Shown piece after piece: positions 36,058-44,746 of a stretch of 57,892 bases of DNA (position 1 is its first letter; each line of letters begins with the position of its first letter). Source of the DNA: Planctomycetota bacterium (lineage in GTDB: Bacteria > Planctomycetota > Planctomycetia > Planctomycetales > Planctomycetaceae). The notes below the pieces were generated by a model. The model did not search any database, was not told the origin of the DNA, and saw only the letters and a program-made list of their open reading frames with translations. The stretch is from positions 1 to 57,892 of the forward strand of contig JAQCEJ010000027.1 in the NCBI GenBank assembly GCA_027618475.1. Direction: 5' to 3'. Position numbers and translations under genes: made by a program.

Positions 36058-36096
36058 GATGGCGATTTCCTTGAAGCGATCGAAGCCGACATGCTG

Positions 36097-36933
36097 TTAA
36101 GCCGTCGTCGATCGGATGATGATGAACGCCGCCACGACAAGAATCGCGACGACAAATATCTTTTGCAAAACCGGACCGGAGAGTTGTCGTCCGACCAGAT
36201 TGCCCGCGAGCAAGCCGGCGATTCCACCGACGACGAACAACGACGTCATGACGAAGGGAATTTCCCGTCCCGCGAGCAGGTGCGAACTGACCCCCGAGAT
36301 GCTCACGAGTGAGATCACCATCAACGATGTTCCCACCGCTCGATAGATGGACATGCCGCTGAAGAGCACCAGGGCGGGAACGATCACAAACCCACCCCCG
36401 ACACCGAACATGCCCGATAAGATGCCGGTGATGACACCGACCAGTAACAGCAATTTGGCACAGCGGGATGTCAGAATGAGTGCTCCTGCCGCATCGCGCT
36501 GACAAGTCGGCGCATCGCTTTGATCGGGAATCGGACAATCGGCCTGCGCCGTATGGGGGATCGACGCTTTTTTCCACATTCGAACGGCGACAACGATCAT
36601 CAATCCGGCGAACAGCACCAGCAGAATCGATTCGGGAATCAACCCCGACAGCCACGAACCGACCGGCGCACCAATCATGCCCGCAACGGCGAAAAGCAGC
36701 CCTGTACGAAGCTCGACGTCACCGGTGCGCCATCGACTGATGAAACCGAAAAACGATGTCGCCCCCACGGCGGCGAGCGAGATGCCAACCGCTTCGCGCA
36801 TCGGGACGTCTAAACCGTATACCAACAGCGGTACCGCAAAAATCGAGCCTCCCCCTCCGGTCAGGCCGAGCGAGAGGCCGACGATCGTTCCGAAAAGAAT
36901 GCTGAGCAGCCACATGGCATCACTCGCTTTCAA
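36097..36933 (-). CDS. TauE/SafE-family sulfite exporter-type permease
   Basis: Integral membrane protein of 278 aa, TSUP family. About eight hydrophobic helices are visible, with the family signature GLTGGGGSIFAVPLL near residue 23 and a second half repeat GVGGGFVIVPALVLFSG near 175. Its place between sqr and the persulfide dioxygenase-rhodanese gene suggests export of sulfite or thiosulfate made by the pathway. Transport of sulfite is an inference; family members move varied organosulfur anions. It is 54 bp downstream of the dioxygenase gene, consistent with one operon. Confidence 0.92.
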   Translation of the reverse strand: MKASDAMWLLSILFGTIVGLSLGLTGGGGSIFAVPLLVYGLDVPMREAVGISLAAVGATSFFGFISRWRTGDVELRTGLLFAVAGMIGAPVGSWLSGLIPESILLVLFAGLMIVVAVRMWKKASIPHTAQADCPIPDQSDAPTCQRDAAGALILTSRCAKLLLLVGVITGILSGMFGVGGGFVIVPALVLFSGMSIYRAVGTSLMVISLVSISGVSSHLLAGREIPFVMTSLFVVGGIAGLLAGNLVGRQLSGPVLQKIFVVAILVVAAFIIIRSTTA

Positions 36934-36987
36934 CTGGCGGTTTCATCGTCAACGTCATGTTACAACCAAAAGTCACGCCGAGACATT

Positions 36988-38385
36988 TTACGATTCGGTC
37001 GTCGTCGGAAGCTTCAAGGCCTGCCACGCCTTATATCCTCCCACGAGATCGAACACATTCGTTCGTCCGGCTTGCGATAACAAACTACCGGCGATGGCCG
37101 AGCGGTAGCCTCCTTCACAATGTACGACGACCGTTCGATCGATCGGCAGTTCGCCGATTCGCTCGCGGAGATGGGTGAGCGGGATGTTGACGCTTCGCTC
37201 AATGTGCCCTGCTTTCCATTCTTTTTCCGTACGAACATCGACAATGACAGGGGCAGGGTCTTCCGTCCGAAGATCGGCCAACGCTTGAGCCGTCACTCGC
37301 GAGACCGATCGCACGAGTTCCGGACGGTGTTCGAGGGCCTGCATCCCCTGATCGAGGTAACCGATGACGTTATCGAAACCGATACGTCCCAGACGCACCA
37401 CGGCTTCTTCTTCGTTTCCCTGTTCGGCGATCACGACGATCGGTTTATCGTGATCGAGCAGCGAACCGCACCACGTTGCATATTTTCCTTTGAGGCCGAT
37501 ATTCATCGCACCGGCGAGATGGGCACCTTCGTAGTCGATACCGTCGCGGACATCGACCAGTTGTGCCCCTTCCTTTTCCAGTCTGAGGACGTCGTCGACG
37601 CTGAGACCTTTCATCGATTTGTTCAAGGCGACATCGAGATCGGGGCGTTCCTGCCGATTGCGAATCGCATCGTAGACGAAATATTCAGGAGCCTCGGGTT
37701 GATCTTCGGTCACCAGCGACTTGAATTCGTCGAAGTCCATCGGTTGCAGGGCGTAGTTGTATTTTTTCTGTTCGCCGATGGTGGAAAATGTCTCGTCGCT
37801 CAGGTTTTTTCCGCACATCGAACCGGCACCGTGAGCCGGGTAGACCAGCGTCTCGTCGGGAAGTTTGCGCAATTCACCGAGCGAGTGATACAACATTACG
37901 GCGAGTTCATCTTCTGTGACGCCGATCGATGCCAGCAAATCGGGACGGCCGACGTCGCCGATGAACAGCGTATCCCCGGTCAAGACGGCATGCGGTATTT
38001 TTGGGCTGACCGCAAGATCATAAACGAGAATCGAAATTCCTTCGGGGGTATGGCCGGGGGTTTCCATAATTTCGAGACGCACGTCGCCAAATTCGATAGA
38101 GTCGCCGGTGTTGCTTTTCTGAAAGTCGAATTCTGCTTCGGCCGCAGCACCAAGATGAATTCGCGCACCGGTTCGATTGCGAAGTTCGATATGTCCCGCC
38201 AGAAAATCGGCATGAAAGTGCGTCAGAAAAACATGCTTGATCGAGAAGCCGTCTGCGGCGGCATCGACAAGATATTGCTCGATATCACGTTGCGGATCGA
38301 CCACAACGGCGATCTTCGTGTTCTCGTCTGCGATCATATACGAGGCGTGAGCGAGACAGCCGAGATAGTATTGTTTGAAAAACAT
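36988..38385 (-). CDS. Persulfide dioxygenase-rhodanese fusion (MBL fold)
   Basis: A 465-aa cytoplasmic protein. The metallo-beta-lactamase domain (about 1-235) carries the ETHE1-type iron site: THFHADFLAGH (H56, H58, D60), a histidine in METPGHTPEG near 112 and an aspartate in TGDTLFIGD near 138. Two rhodanese domains follow. The first (about 265-350) has no cysteine in its expected loop (IAEQGNEEEA) and is probably inactive. The second (about 365-460) keeps VVHCEGGYRSA. The protein would convert glutathione persulfide or a related persulfide to sulfite and then exchange sulfane sulfur. A repeat element separates it from trxA. Confidence 0.92.
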   Translation of the reverse strand: MFFKQYYLGCLAHASYMIADENTKIAVVVDPQRDIEQYLVDAAADGFSIKHVFLTHFHADFLAGHIELRNRTGARIHLGAAAEAEFDFQKSNTGDSIEFGDVRLEIMETPGHTPEGISILVYDLAVSPKIPHAVLTGDTLFIGDVGRPDLLASIGVTEDELAVMLYHSLGELRKLPDETLVYPAHGAGSMCGKNLSDETFSTIGEQKKYNYALQPMDFDEFKSLVTEDQPEAPEYFVYDAIRNRQERPDLDVALNKSMKGLSVDDVLRLEKEGAQLVDVRDGIDYEGAHLAGAMNIGLKGKYATWCGSLLDHDKPIVVIAEQGNEEEAVVRLGRIGFDNVIGYLDQGMQALEHRPELVRSVSRVTAQALADLRTEDPAPVIVDVRTEKEWKAGHIERSVNIPLTHLRERIGELPIDRTVVVHCEGGYRSAIAGSLLSQAGRTNVFDLVGGYKAWQALKLPTTTES

Positions 38386-38407
38386 GAATCTGTTCCTTCT
38401 ACAAATC

Positions 38408-38486
38408 GTTTCATAACCCTCTGGACGACGGGTATTTCAGCAATTTGAACGTTGCTTCTGTCGCCAACCGGGTGTTGAAATCAGTT
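38408..38486 (+). repeat. MITE-like palindromic element, copy B
   Basis: A 79-bp sequence with imperfect inverted ends (GTTTCATAACCC left, GGGTGTTGAAATC right). It aligns along its full length with the element at 49766-49850 in inverse orientation. It lies in the 149-bp spacer between trxA and the persulfide dioxygenase gene. Confidence 0.82.
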
Positions 38487-38534
38487 CTAAGGGGCCGAGG
38501 AATGGAACTCGCGCTGCTTCCCCGTGAGTGGGAG

Positions 38535-38861
38535 TTACGCCGTCATCTGATCGAGAGCCCGCGTGAGCACGGCTTCAGAGACCAGTCCGCTGGTCTTTCC
38601 GACGATTTCGCCGTTCTGCATGAAGACCAGTGTCGGGATCGAACTGACGTTGAACTTCCCGGCGAGTGCCGGTTCCTGGTCGACGTCGACTTTCACGATT
38701 TTGGCTTTCCCTCCATAATCGTTGGCGATCTTTTGCAGGGTTGGGCTCAGCATCCGGCAGGGACCGCACCAGTCGGCATAGAAATCGATCAGCACCGGTA
38801 CCGACGACTGCAAGACTTCGCGTGAAAACTCAGCTTGTGAGATCTGTTGGATTGTCGACAT
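38535..38861 (-). CDS. trxA: Thioredoxin
   Basis: A canonical thioredoxin of 108 aa, a cytoplasmic disulfide reductant. The active site is WCGPC (about residues 31-35), with the cis-proline loop SIPTLVF near 74 and the usual alternating helix/strand pattern. ATG 38861 is preferred over an upstream ATG (38903) since the extra residues are basic and absent in the family. Its position in the sulfide cluster suggests it reduces protein persulfides or recycles the rhodanese/dioxygenase. Spacing to the upstream rhodanese gene is 54 bp. Confidence 0.95.
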   Translation of the reverse strand: MSTIQQISQAEFSREVLQSSVPVLIDFYADWCGPCRMLSPTLQKIANDYGGKAKIVKVDVDQEPALAGKFNVSSIPTLVFMQNGEIVGKTSGLVSEAVLTRALDQMTA

Positions 38862-38915
38862 GATCGTTCCTTTTCGCTTAAAACGAGTTTTGAATGTGAA
38901 CATCGTCGCGTCGCA

Positions 38916-39521
<606 letters not shown>

Positions 39522-39582
39522 GGCAGACTCCTTTGTTGGGTGATAGGCCAACTGGACGTATCACAATAGTTGTTATGTCGTT

Positions 39583-39602
39583 ATATCGTTAATCTACGAT
39601 AT
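39583..39602. promoter_or_regulatory. Candidate ArsR/BigR-type operator
   Basis: A perfect inverted repeat ATATCGT-N6-ACGATAT lies 61 bp upstream of the rhodanese start and just downstream of arsR. ArsR/BigR-type repressors bind AT-rich palindromes of this size, so it may control the downstream genes. TTGACT at 39622-39617 could be a -35 element nearby. Confidence 0.6.
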
Positions 39603-39618
39603 ATGTTCTGAAAAAAAG

Positions 39619-39936
39619 TCAACCGGCCTTTCCCACTCCGAATCGGTCTTCGATGCATGACAGAATGCTTTTCAAATGGGGTTCGGCCACACGATAGTAA
39701 ACTTTGCGGCCATCCCGCTCGCTGGTGAGAAATCCGCAGCGCTGCATCAACCGGAGATGTTCTGACATCATTGCACTGGGGATCTCACACGCCTCGGCGA
39801 GTTCCCCCACCGTGTAGTCGTGCTGAAGCAGCATCTGAATGGTCCGCAACCGATGCGGATGAGCCAGCGTCCGCAGGCACTCGGCTGCGTTTTCCAGCGC
39901 TCCCATTTCCGTCAATCGGAGTTTATTTTTTGCCAT
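39619..39936 (-). CDS. ArsR-family repressor of the sulfide cluster
   Basis: Winged-helix regulator of 105 aa. The recognition region TVGELAEACEIPSAMMSEHL (about 42-61) and the wing ERDGRKVYYRV (about 73-83) match ArsR/SmtB proteins. It carries four cysteines at 20, 50, 67 and 94; C20 in helix 1 and C94 in the last helix could face each other. BigR/SqrR-type sulfide sensors use a cysteine pair in an alpha2/alpha5 position, so the C20/C94 pair is only a guess. It is the first gene of the cluster and probably represses it until persulfide appears. Confidence 0.9.
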   Translation of the reverse strand: MAKNKLRLTEMGALENAAECLRTLAHPHRLRTIQMLLQHDYTVGELAEACEIPSAMMSEHLRLMQRCGFLTSERDGRKVYYRVAEPHLKSILSCIEDRFGVGKAG

Positions 39937-39957
39937 GACCGTCTCCTCTCATATCTC

Positions 39958-39985
39958 ATTATATCGGTATCTCACGACATGTCAA
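39958..39985 (-). promoter_or_regulatory. Consensus promoter of arsR
   Basis: Reading the minus strand, TTGACA (39985-39980) and TATAAT (39963-39958) are separated by 16 bp, a perfect match to both hexamers. It gives a leader of about 15 nt, and GGAGAC precedes ATG 39936. GAGATA is repeated directly within and after the spacer. Confidence 0.75.
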
Positions 39986-40231
39986 TGTGTTGTTTGTAAG
40001 AATATTTTCCGATTTCACAAATATCGCGTCGACGGTAGGGAACGATTCCGCTGCAACCGTTGTACCCGCTATACGGTAATGGTCGAAATGGGAAATGACG
40101 AACTGACTGAGTCTTCACCCCATGCGGGGTCGAATCAATCGCAACGCAACAGCGACGATTTCCCGCTGAAGTACCTTTCTCGGCGGATACTTCCGACAAA
40201 TGGATGCACTCTGTCGCTACATCCACCGGCG
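39986..40231. other. Intergenic region without a supported gene
   Basis: Between the arsR promoter and the lipoprotein promoter. The only open frame (plus strand from 39935) begins on top of the arsR start and promoter. It shows CVVC and CNRC in a zinc-ribbon-like spacing, but nothing else supports it. No repeat was recognised. Confidence 0.5.
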
Positions 40232-40260
40232 TTGACATCATCCACCTGAGATTTTAGGTT
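40232..40260 (+). promoter_or_regulatory. Probable promoter of lipoprotein gene
   Basis: TTGACA at 40232-40237 and TAGGTT at 40255-40260 are 17 bp apart. They would start transcription about 60 bp before ATG 40327. The -35 is perfect, the -10 weak. Confidence 0.45.
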
Positions 40261-40326
40261 TATGCGGGGGTTCACATGCCCCGATTTCATTTCCCCTGGA
40301 CTTATTACTGAAGGAAATCAGGATCG

Positions 40327-40950
40327 ATGTTCAAGAGAGCCGCGTTGTTTGCGATTGCATTGACCGTCACGTTCTCGATTCTCGCCGGCTGTACGGGGGA
40401 ATCGAATTCGAGTGATGTCGATCCCCCGGTCCCTGTGGCGAAGTCTCGCGAAACGGGGACGACAACGGCGAATTCCACACGGGCCGACGAAGGGAGTCGG
40501 ACGCCGACGATCGTAGGGATGACGTTTACTCTTCCCGAGAGATGGCGCGAGATCGATCTGACCGACGAGCAGCGGAGCTTCGTCGATGCCCGGTTTGAAA
40601 TTCCGACGTCCGCTGAGCCGTTGACGTTGACCGTCACGTCAGCCGGAGGAGGGATCGACGCGAATGTCGAGCGTTGGCAGGGGCAAATGGAACTCGAACC
40701 GGGGGACACGCCGTCGATCGACGAATTCGAGACCAACGGCGTCACGGCGAAATGGGTCGATCTGCGTGGGACGTTTCGCGCCGGGATGACCGGAGGCGGG
40801 GGCGGGCCGCAGGACAACTGGCGGTTGATCGGCGTTGCGATTCCTCATTCCCCGCGAGATATCTACCTCAAATTGACAGGGCCGAGGAGTATTGTCGCCG
40901 AAATTGAGGACGAAGTTCGTGAGTTCGCAAAATCGGCGCACGCGCCATAA
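40327..40950 (+). CDS. Putative lipoprotein of unknown function
   Basis: A 207-aa lipoprotein with a lipobox ILAGC (lipidated Cys at residue 22) after a basic/hydrophobic signal. A Ser/Thr/Asp-rich linker (about 24-60) leads to a compact domain with FTLPERWREIDLTDEQRSFV near 68-87, ARFEIP, LTLTVTSAGGGIDANVERW and a glycine run (GMTGGGGGP). I do not recognise a family; the pattern (PERW, then an E/Q-rich helix and a late DIYLKLTGP strand) looks like a small alpha/beta domain similar to DUF1795-type or Mog1/PsbP-like proteins. The start ATG 40327 follows AGGAAATCAGG. Confidence 0.75.
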   Translation: MFKRAALFAIALTVTFSILAGCTGESNSSDVDPPVPVAKSRETGTTTANSTRADEGSRTPTIVGMTFTLPERWREIDLTDEQRSFVDARFEIPTSAEPLTLTVTSAGGGIDANVERWQGQMELEPGDTPSIDEFETNGVTAKWVDLRGTFRAGMTGGGGGPQDNWRLIGVAIPHSPRDIYLKLTGPRSIVAEIEDEVREFAKSAHAP

Positions 40951-40996
40951 CGTCTTGCGACGACATCCGATTCCGGCGGTTTCACAATGGGGGCAA

Positions 40997-43684
40997 TTAT
41001 TCTTCACTCGACGGTTCGTCGCTATTCTCTTCGCTGTCCGAGGTCGTCAAATCGATGATCTTGGGGTTGTCGATTTCGATGGCCAGAATTTCGATGACGA
41101 CAGCCGCGTTTGAGCTTCCGCCATTGAAACCGGCGGCTGCTCCTCCTGCCGCTGCGCCCCCCGCGCCAGGGCCACCCCTCCCGAGGGCCGATGTCAGCGT
41201 GAAGAAGACGTCGATCGACCGCTTACGCGTGGGGGTAATGCCGGTATGCAGTGCATCATACCATTTGCCTTCATCTTCAGTGTCGTAATCAGAGAATCGC
41301 GGCTTCGATGTCTGCGATCGATAGTGCTTCTGGAGGTCTTTGTTGCCGGCTTCTTTCACGGTCAGTTCGACGCGGACGTAGTGTACGGTCATCGGACTGT
41401 CGTTCGTAATGCCGACGCGGTCCTCGATGTCTTCGGGCCAGTTCATCAGGTACTCGGCGGTGACATTGGCTCCCTCGTGCAGTTTGATCGGAGCCGGTGT
41501 GTCGTTTGTGTTCGTTCCCGGATCGGCCAGTGCCGCGGCGTACATACGATCGGAAAATGTGCGTGCTGCCGTCTTCGATAAGTTAAACCAGTGTTCTTTC
41601 GAAGCGCGTTCCTGAAGCGATTTGATCGAACCACGACGGGCCGCCGCGTTACCGGCTTCGGGGTCGACGCGCGGCAACAGTTTCAACAACACGAGCAGAC
41701 CGGGGTCGCGTGCCGTATCGACAAAAGACTTCGGAATGCCGTCTTCCGCCGCCATGGCATAATGTGTTGATAGATTGTTGAACACGGCGCTGCGGACTGC
41801 ATCAAACGGAAGTGATGTTGCGAGGGCCAATTGCGTGTCATTTGTGATGAGGCCTCGTTCCGACTGCTGGTTGGCAATGGCAGCCGTCATGTTGATGAGC
41901 AGATCAGACCAGATCAACCGTGTCACGTTGGGAAGCTTGTCATCAGGGACGACGATCAGTGGTTTTTCGATCTCAGAACCATCAGGATTTCGGCCTTCCA
42001 TCGGTCCGGCACCAGCAGGCCCTCCAGCCGCACCAGGACCACCGGCTTTTGCATCAAATCCGGCGCCGGCTGCTGCCGGGCTTCCAGCGGGACTGCCAAA
42101 GCCTCCGCCGGGAGAATTATTCGAACGCCTCGATGGTCTTCGCTCTTCCGGCCGCATCAGTTGATCCATAACGGCGGGGACGAGAAACGCCAATTTGGCG
42201 ACGATGGCGGCTGCGACAGGATTATTCGACAGATTTCGGCTGTCTGTGAACAAGCTCCCCTGACTTAACAGGGCAATGTTTTCGAGAATCTGATGCGTGG
42301 GATGATCGTTACCGCCATAATTCAGAATTAAGACATCGGTCATACGATCGATCACGTCTTCAGGAGGAAGCCCCGTCAGCAGATCCCCTTTCAGCACCCG
42401 TTCCAATGCACTCCAGCTTTCGCGGGTATTGTTTTTCGCCAACCCGTCAAAAATGGCATAGACCAGTTGGTCGAGGGGGAGGTTTCCGAATTGCGATCGG
42501 CCACCGGGCATACCGGCTGCACCACCGGCACCGGCAGGTGGTAAGGCACCATCGGGTGGGAACCCTCCTGCCGCCGGTACTCCAGCCCCCGCAGCAGCGG
42601 GATTCGCGGGGAGAGGTTCTCCCGCTTTGCCGGGTAAGGCCCCCGCAGCGGCCCCCCCGGGAGGTATTGGTGCGCCGGCCGGACCGGGAACAGCGCCGGC
42701 TGCCGGACCTTGTGCCAATTCGTCAGAGGGAATGCTCCGAATTTGAAATAGCTGAGGTTGAAAACGAGGAGGAACCAACTGTTGTGCTCCTGCCGGAGGT
42801 AGTGGCTCACCTGCTTTGCCCGGGAAACCTCCACCCGCCGCAGGGGGTGGTCCGCCTGCTTTACCAGGAAATCCACCAGCAGCAGGAGGGGCTTCTCCTG
42901 CTTTTGCGGGAAATGCTCCCCCGGGTTGCGCTGCCGGAGGATCGTCGGCATAAGGATCGATCCCTATAGGCTTTTGACCGTATTGCGGATCATTCGATGA
43001 GATCGGGCCGAGTGTGGGAATCGTTTCGAGCAACTCCACCAGCAACGCGGCGACATCGGGATCGTTCGGATGGTCTTCGACATAATGATTGACGGCGTCG
43101 ATCAGACGCGAATCGCGCTGTTGTAACGCGGTATGATAATCGTCAGGCGACCAATCGGCTGTGTTTTTCGGAAGGGGCTTGGTCGGCGGTGCCTGATTGC
43201 CAGAGGGGGCGTTGGCCCCTCCCGGAAATCCGGCGTTCGCCGCACCGGCGAGGGCGGGATCGCCCGCTCCCCCTGGGAATGCTCCTGCTGCTCCACCGGG
43301 AGGCATCGCGGCTCCTCCTCCTGCTGCTGGTCCACCCGGAGGCATTGCACCAGCAGGACCACCACCGGGTGGCATTGCTCCTGCAGGACCACCCGGAGGC
43401 ATCGCCCCAGCCGGGCCGCCGGCTGCCAGCGCGCCGTCGGCTCCCGGAGGCATTGCTCCGGCGCCTTTCGCAGGATCCATTCCTCCCGCCATCGGTCCCC
43501 CGGCCGGTGCCGCCGGGGGAGGAGACGATGCCGAAGAAGGAGCCGATGAACTCTCAGACGAACCCCCACCGCAGCCGACACAGGTCATCACGACGCTGAG
43601 AGACAAGACAACACTCGCGCCTCGCCAGCAGTCGGCCAATGTCGAAGTTCCTCGGTGCAAGCACTCGCGTGATGGGAAACTCAT
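40997..43684 (-). CDS. Long secreted/lipoprotein with Ala-Gly-Pro-rich low-complexity region
   Basis: An 895-aa protein. The N-terminal signal ends near CVGCGGGSS, so it may be a lipoprotein, although the lipobox is not classical. Residues about 45-175 and 240-395 are Ala/Gly/Pro-rich with recurrent GAMPPGGPAG and FPGKAGEPP units. Between and after them lie ordered segments, for example DDYHTALQQRDSRLIDAVNHY near 180 and RESWSALERVLKGDLL near 425, which look like HEAT/TPR-type helices. The C-terminal 300 residues look folded (EHWFNLSKTAARTFSDRMY, AEYLMNWPEDIEDRVG) and end in an acidic tail. Function is unknown. The gene runs convergent to the lipoprotein at 40327. Confidence 0.8.
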   Translation of the reverse strand: MSFPSRECLHRGTSTLADCWRGASVVLSLSVVMTCVGCGGGSSESSSAPSSASSPPPAAPAGGPMAGGMDPAKGAGAMPPGADGALAAGGPAGAMPPGGPAGAMPPGGGPAGAMPPGGPAAGGGAAMPPGGAAGAFPGGAGDPALAGAANAGFPGGANAPSGNQAPPTKPLPKNTADWSPDDYHTALQQRDSRLIDAVNHYVEDHPNDPDVAALLVELLETIPTLGPISSNDPQYGQKPIGIDPYADDPPAAQPGGAFPAKAGEAPPAAGGFPGKAGGPPPAAGGGFPGKAGEPLPPAGAQQLVPPRFQPQLFQIRSIPSDELAQGPAAGAVPGPAGAPIPPGGAAAGALPGKAGEPLPANPAAAGAGVPAAGGFPPDGALPPAGAGGAAGMPGGRSQFGNLPLDQLVYAIFDGLAKNNTRESWSALERVLKGDLLTGLPPEDVIDRMTDVLILNYGGNDHPTHQILENIALLSQGSLFTDSRNLSNNPVAAAIVAKLAFLVPAVMDQLMRPEERRPSRRSNNSPGGGFGSPAGSPAAAGAGFDAKAGGPGAAGGPAGAGPMEGRNPDGSEIEKPLIVVPDDKLPNVTRLIWSDLLINMTAAIANQQSERGLITNDTQLALATSLPFDAVRSAVFNNLSTHYAMAAEDGIPKSFVDTARDPGLLVLLKLLPRVDPEAGNAAARRGSIKSLQERASKEHWFNLSKTAARTFSDRMYAAALADPGTNTNDTPAPIKLHEGANVTAEYLMNWPEDIEDRVGITNDSPMTVHYVRVELTVKEAGNKDLQKHYRSQTSKPRFSDYDTEDEGKWYDALHTGITPTRKRSIDVFFTLTSALGRGGPGAGGAAAGGAAAGFNGGSSNAAVVIEILAIEIDNPKIIDLTTSDSEENSDEPSSEE

Positions 43685-44019
43685 GGACTCATCCTTTTGA
43701 AAAGGGACTCTTCCGTCGGCATCTCGGAAATCGTTTGGTGCTCATCCGCACTTCCGACAGTTCGGTGAGAGGGTTGCGGCGCATAAAACGTTTCGCACTT
43801 CGGAGTGCTGATCCGGTCTTACGCTCTGGCATATCCCGGAATTTTCGACAACACGTGCCGATTATCATACACGATTGAATTTGATTTTTGAATAAGAATC
43901 AAGTTTTCTTGCGGATTCCTCACTGGAATTGCTCGCCCGCATCCGATTTGGCAAAATGTGCGATGGGAATGTGAAGAACCGATGAACCTTGCCGTAAAGT
44001 TTAGGGGAAGGCTTGATTA
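43685..44019. other. Intergenic spacer, no gene
   Basis: A 335-bp gap between divergent genes. An AT-rich stretch (about 43863-43912) contains the hairpin-like TTGATT-N10-AATCAA and probably holds promoter elements for one or both genes. No repeat family or RNA was recognised. Confidence 0.5.
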
Positions 44020-44721
44020 ATGAGTCGCTTTCGATCGTCCAATAGTCGTTCTATCCCACACGGGATGACGCCTGGCACACGTATGATCCGCTCCGTTGTT
44101 CATCTCCGGCAACATCGTCTGTGGAGGGGAGTAGGCTTTCTTCTGTTCTGCAGCCTCATCGTTCCCATCTCATCAGCGGGAGAAAAAGCCAAATTCAATC
44201 GTCAGGTCAATATCGGAGAGGACGCTCCCTCATGGAGCAAACTCCCCGGCGTCGACGGCACATCACACAGCCTGAGCGACTACGACGAAGCCGCGGTTCT
44301 AGTCGTCTTCTTCACCTGCAACCATTGTCCGGTGGCACAGGCCTACGAACCGCGTATCAAGCAAGCCGTCGAGGATTTCGCCTCCGATAAGGTCGAATTT
44401 GTGGCGATCAGTTGCAGCCGTTTTCCGGCCGATGCCTTCGACAAGATGAAAACTCATGCGAAGAAAAGGGAATTCAATTTCGATTATCTGTACGACGAAA
44501 CTCAACAGACCGGTCGAGACTATGGCGCGGCGGTGACACCGCACATCTTCATCCTCGACAGGAAACGGCAGATTGCCTACATGGGGGCATTTGACGACAA
44601 CCTTCAGGCCGATAAGGTGAAGCATCATTACGTTCGTGATGCCTTGCAGACCTTGATCGATGGAGGTGACATTGACGTGACGGAAACGAAACCGAAGGGG
44701 TGTCACATCGATTACGAATGA
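44020..44721 (+). CDS. Exported redoxin (thioredoxin-fold, AhpC/TSA-like)
   Basis: A secreted thioredoxin-fold protein of 233 aa. A signal-like hydrophobic segment (about 36-55: GVGFLLFCSLIVPISSAG) is preceded by a basic N-terminus; internal ATG 44083 could be the real start. The redox motif is FFTCNHCPVAQAY (CxxC near 100) rather than the classical CGPC, a form common in planctomycete redoxins. The later cis-proline region VTPHIFILDRKRQIAYMG near 170 and the C-terminal GCHIDYE complete the fold. It is probably involved in thiol exchange outside the cytoplasm. It converges on the YdjY-like gene. Confidence 0.88.
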   Translation: MSRFRSSNSRSIPHGMTPGTRMIRSVVHLRQHRLWRGVGFLLFCSLIVPISSAGEKAKFNRQVNIGEDAPSWSKLPGVDGTSHSLSDYDEAAVLVVFFTCNHCPVAQAYEPRIKQAVEDFASDKVEFVAISCSRFPADAFDKMKTHAKKREFNFDYLYDETQQTGRDYGAAVTPHIFILDRKRQIAYMGAFDDNLQADKVKHHYVRDALQTLIDGGDIDVTETKPKGCHIDYE

Positions 44722-44746
44722 TTCTCGTGTCGCCGCGAACCGTTTG

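Noticed and set aside
39935-40249. Plus-strand frame with CVVC and CNRC in zinc-ribbon spacing
   Set aside because: It starts on the arsR start codon and runs through the consensus arsR promoter; no ribosome site or start near the cysteines, and the C-terminal part is not domain-like.
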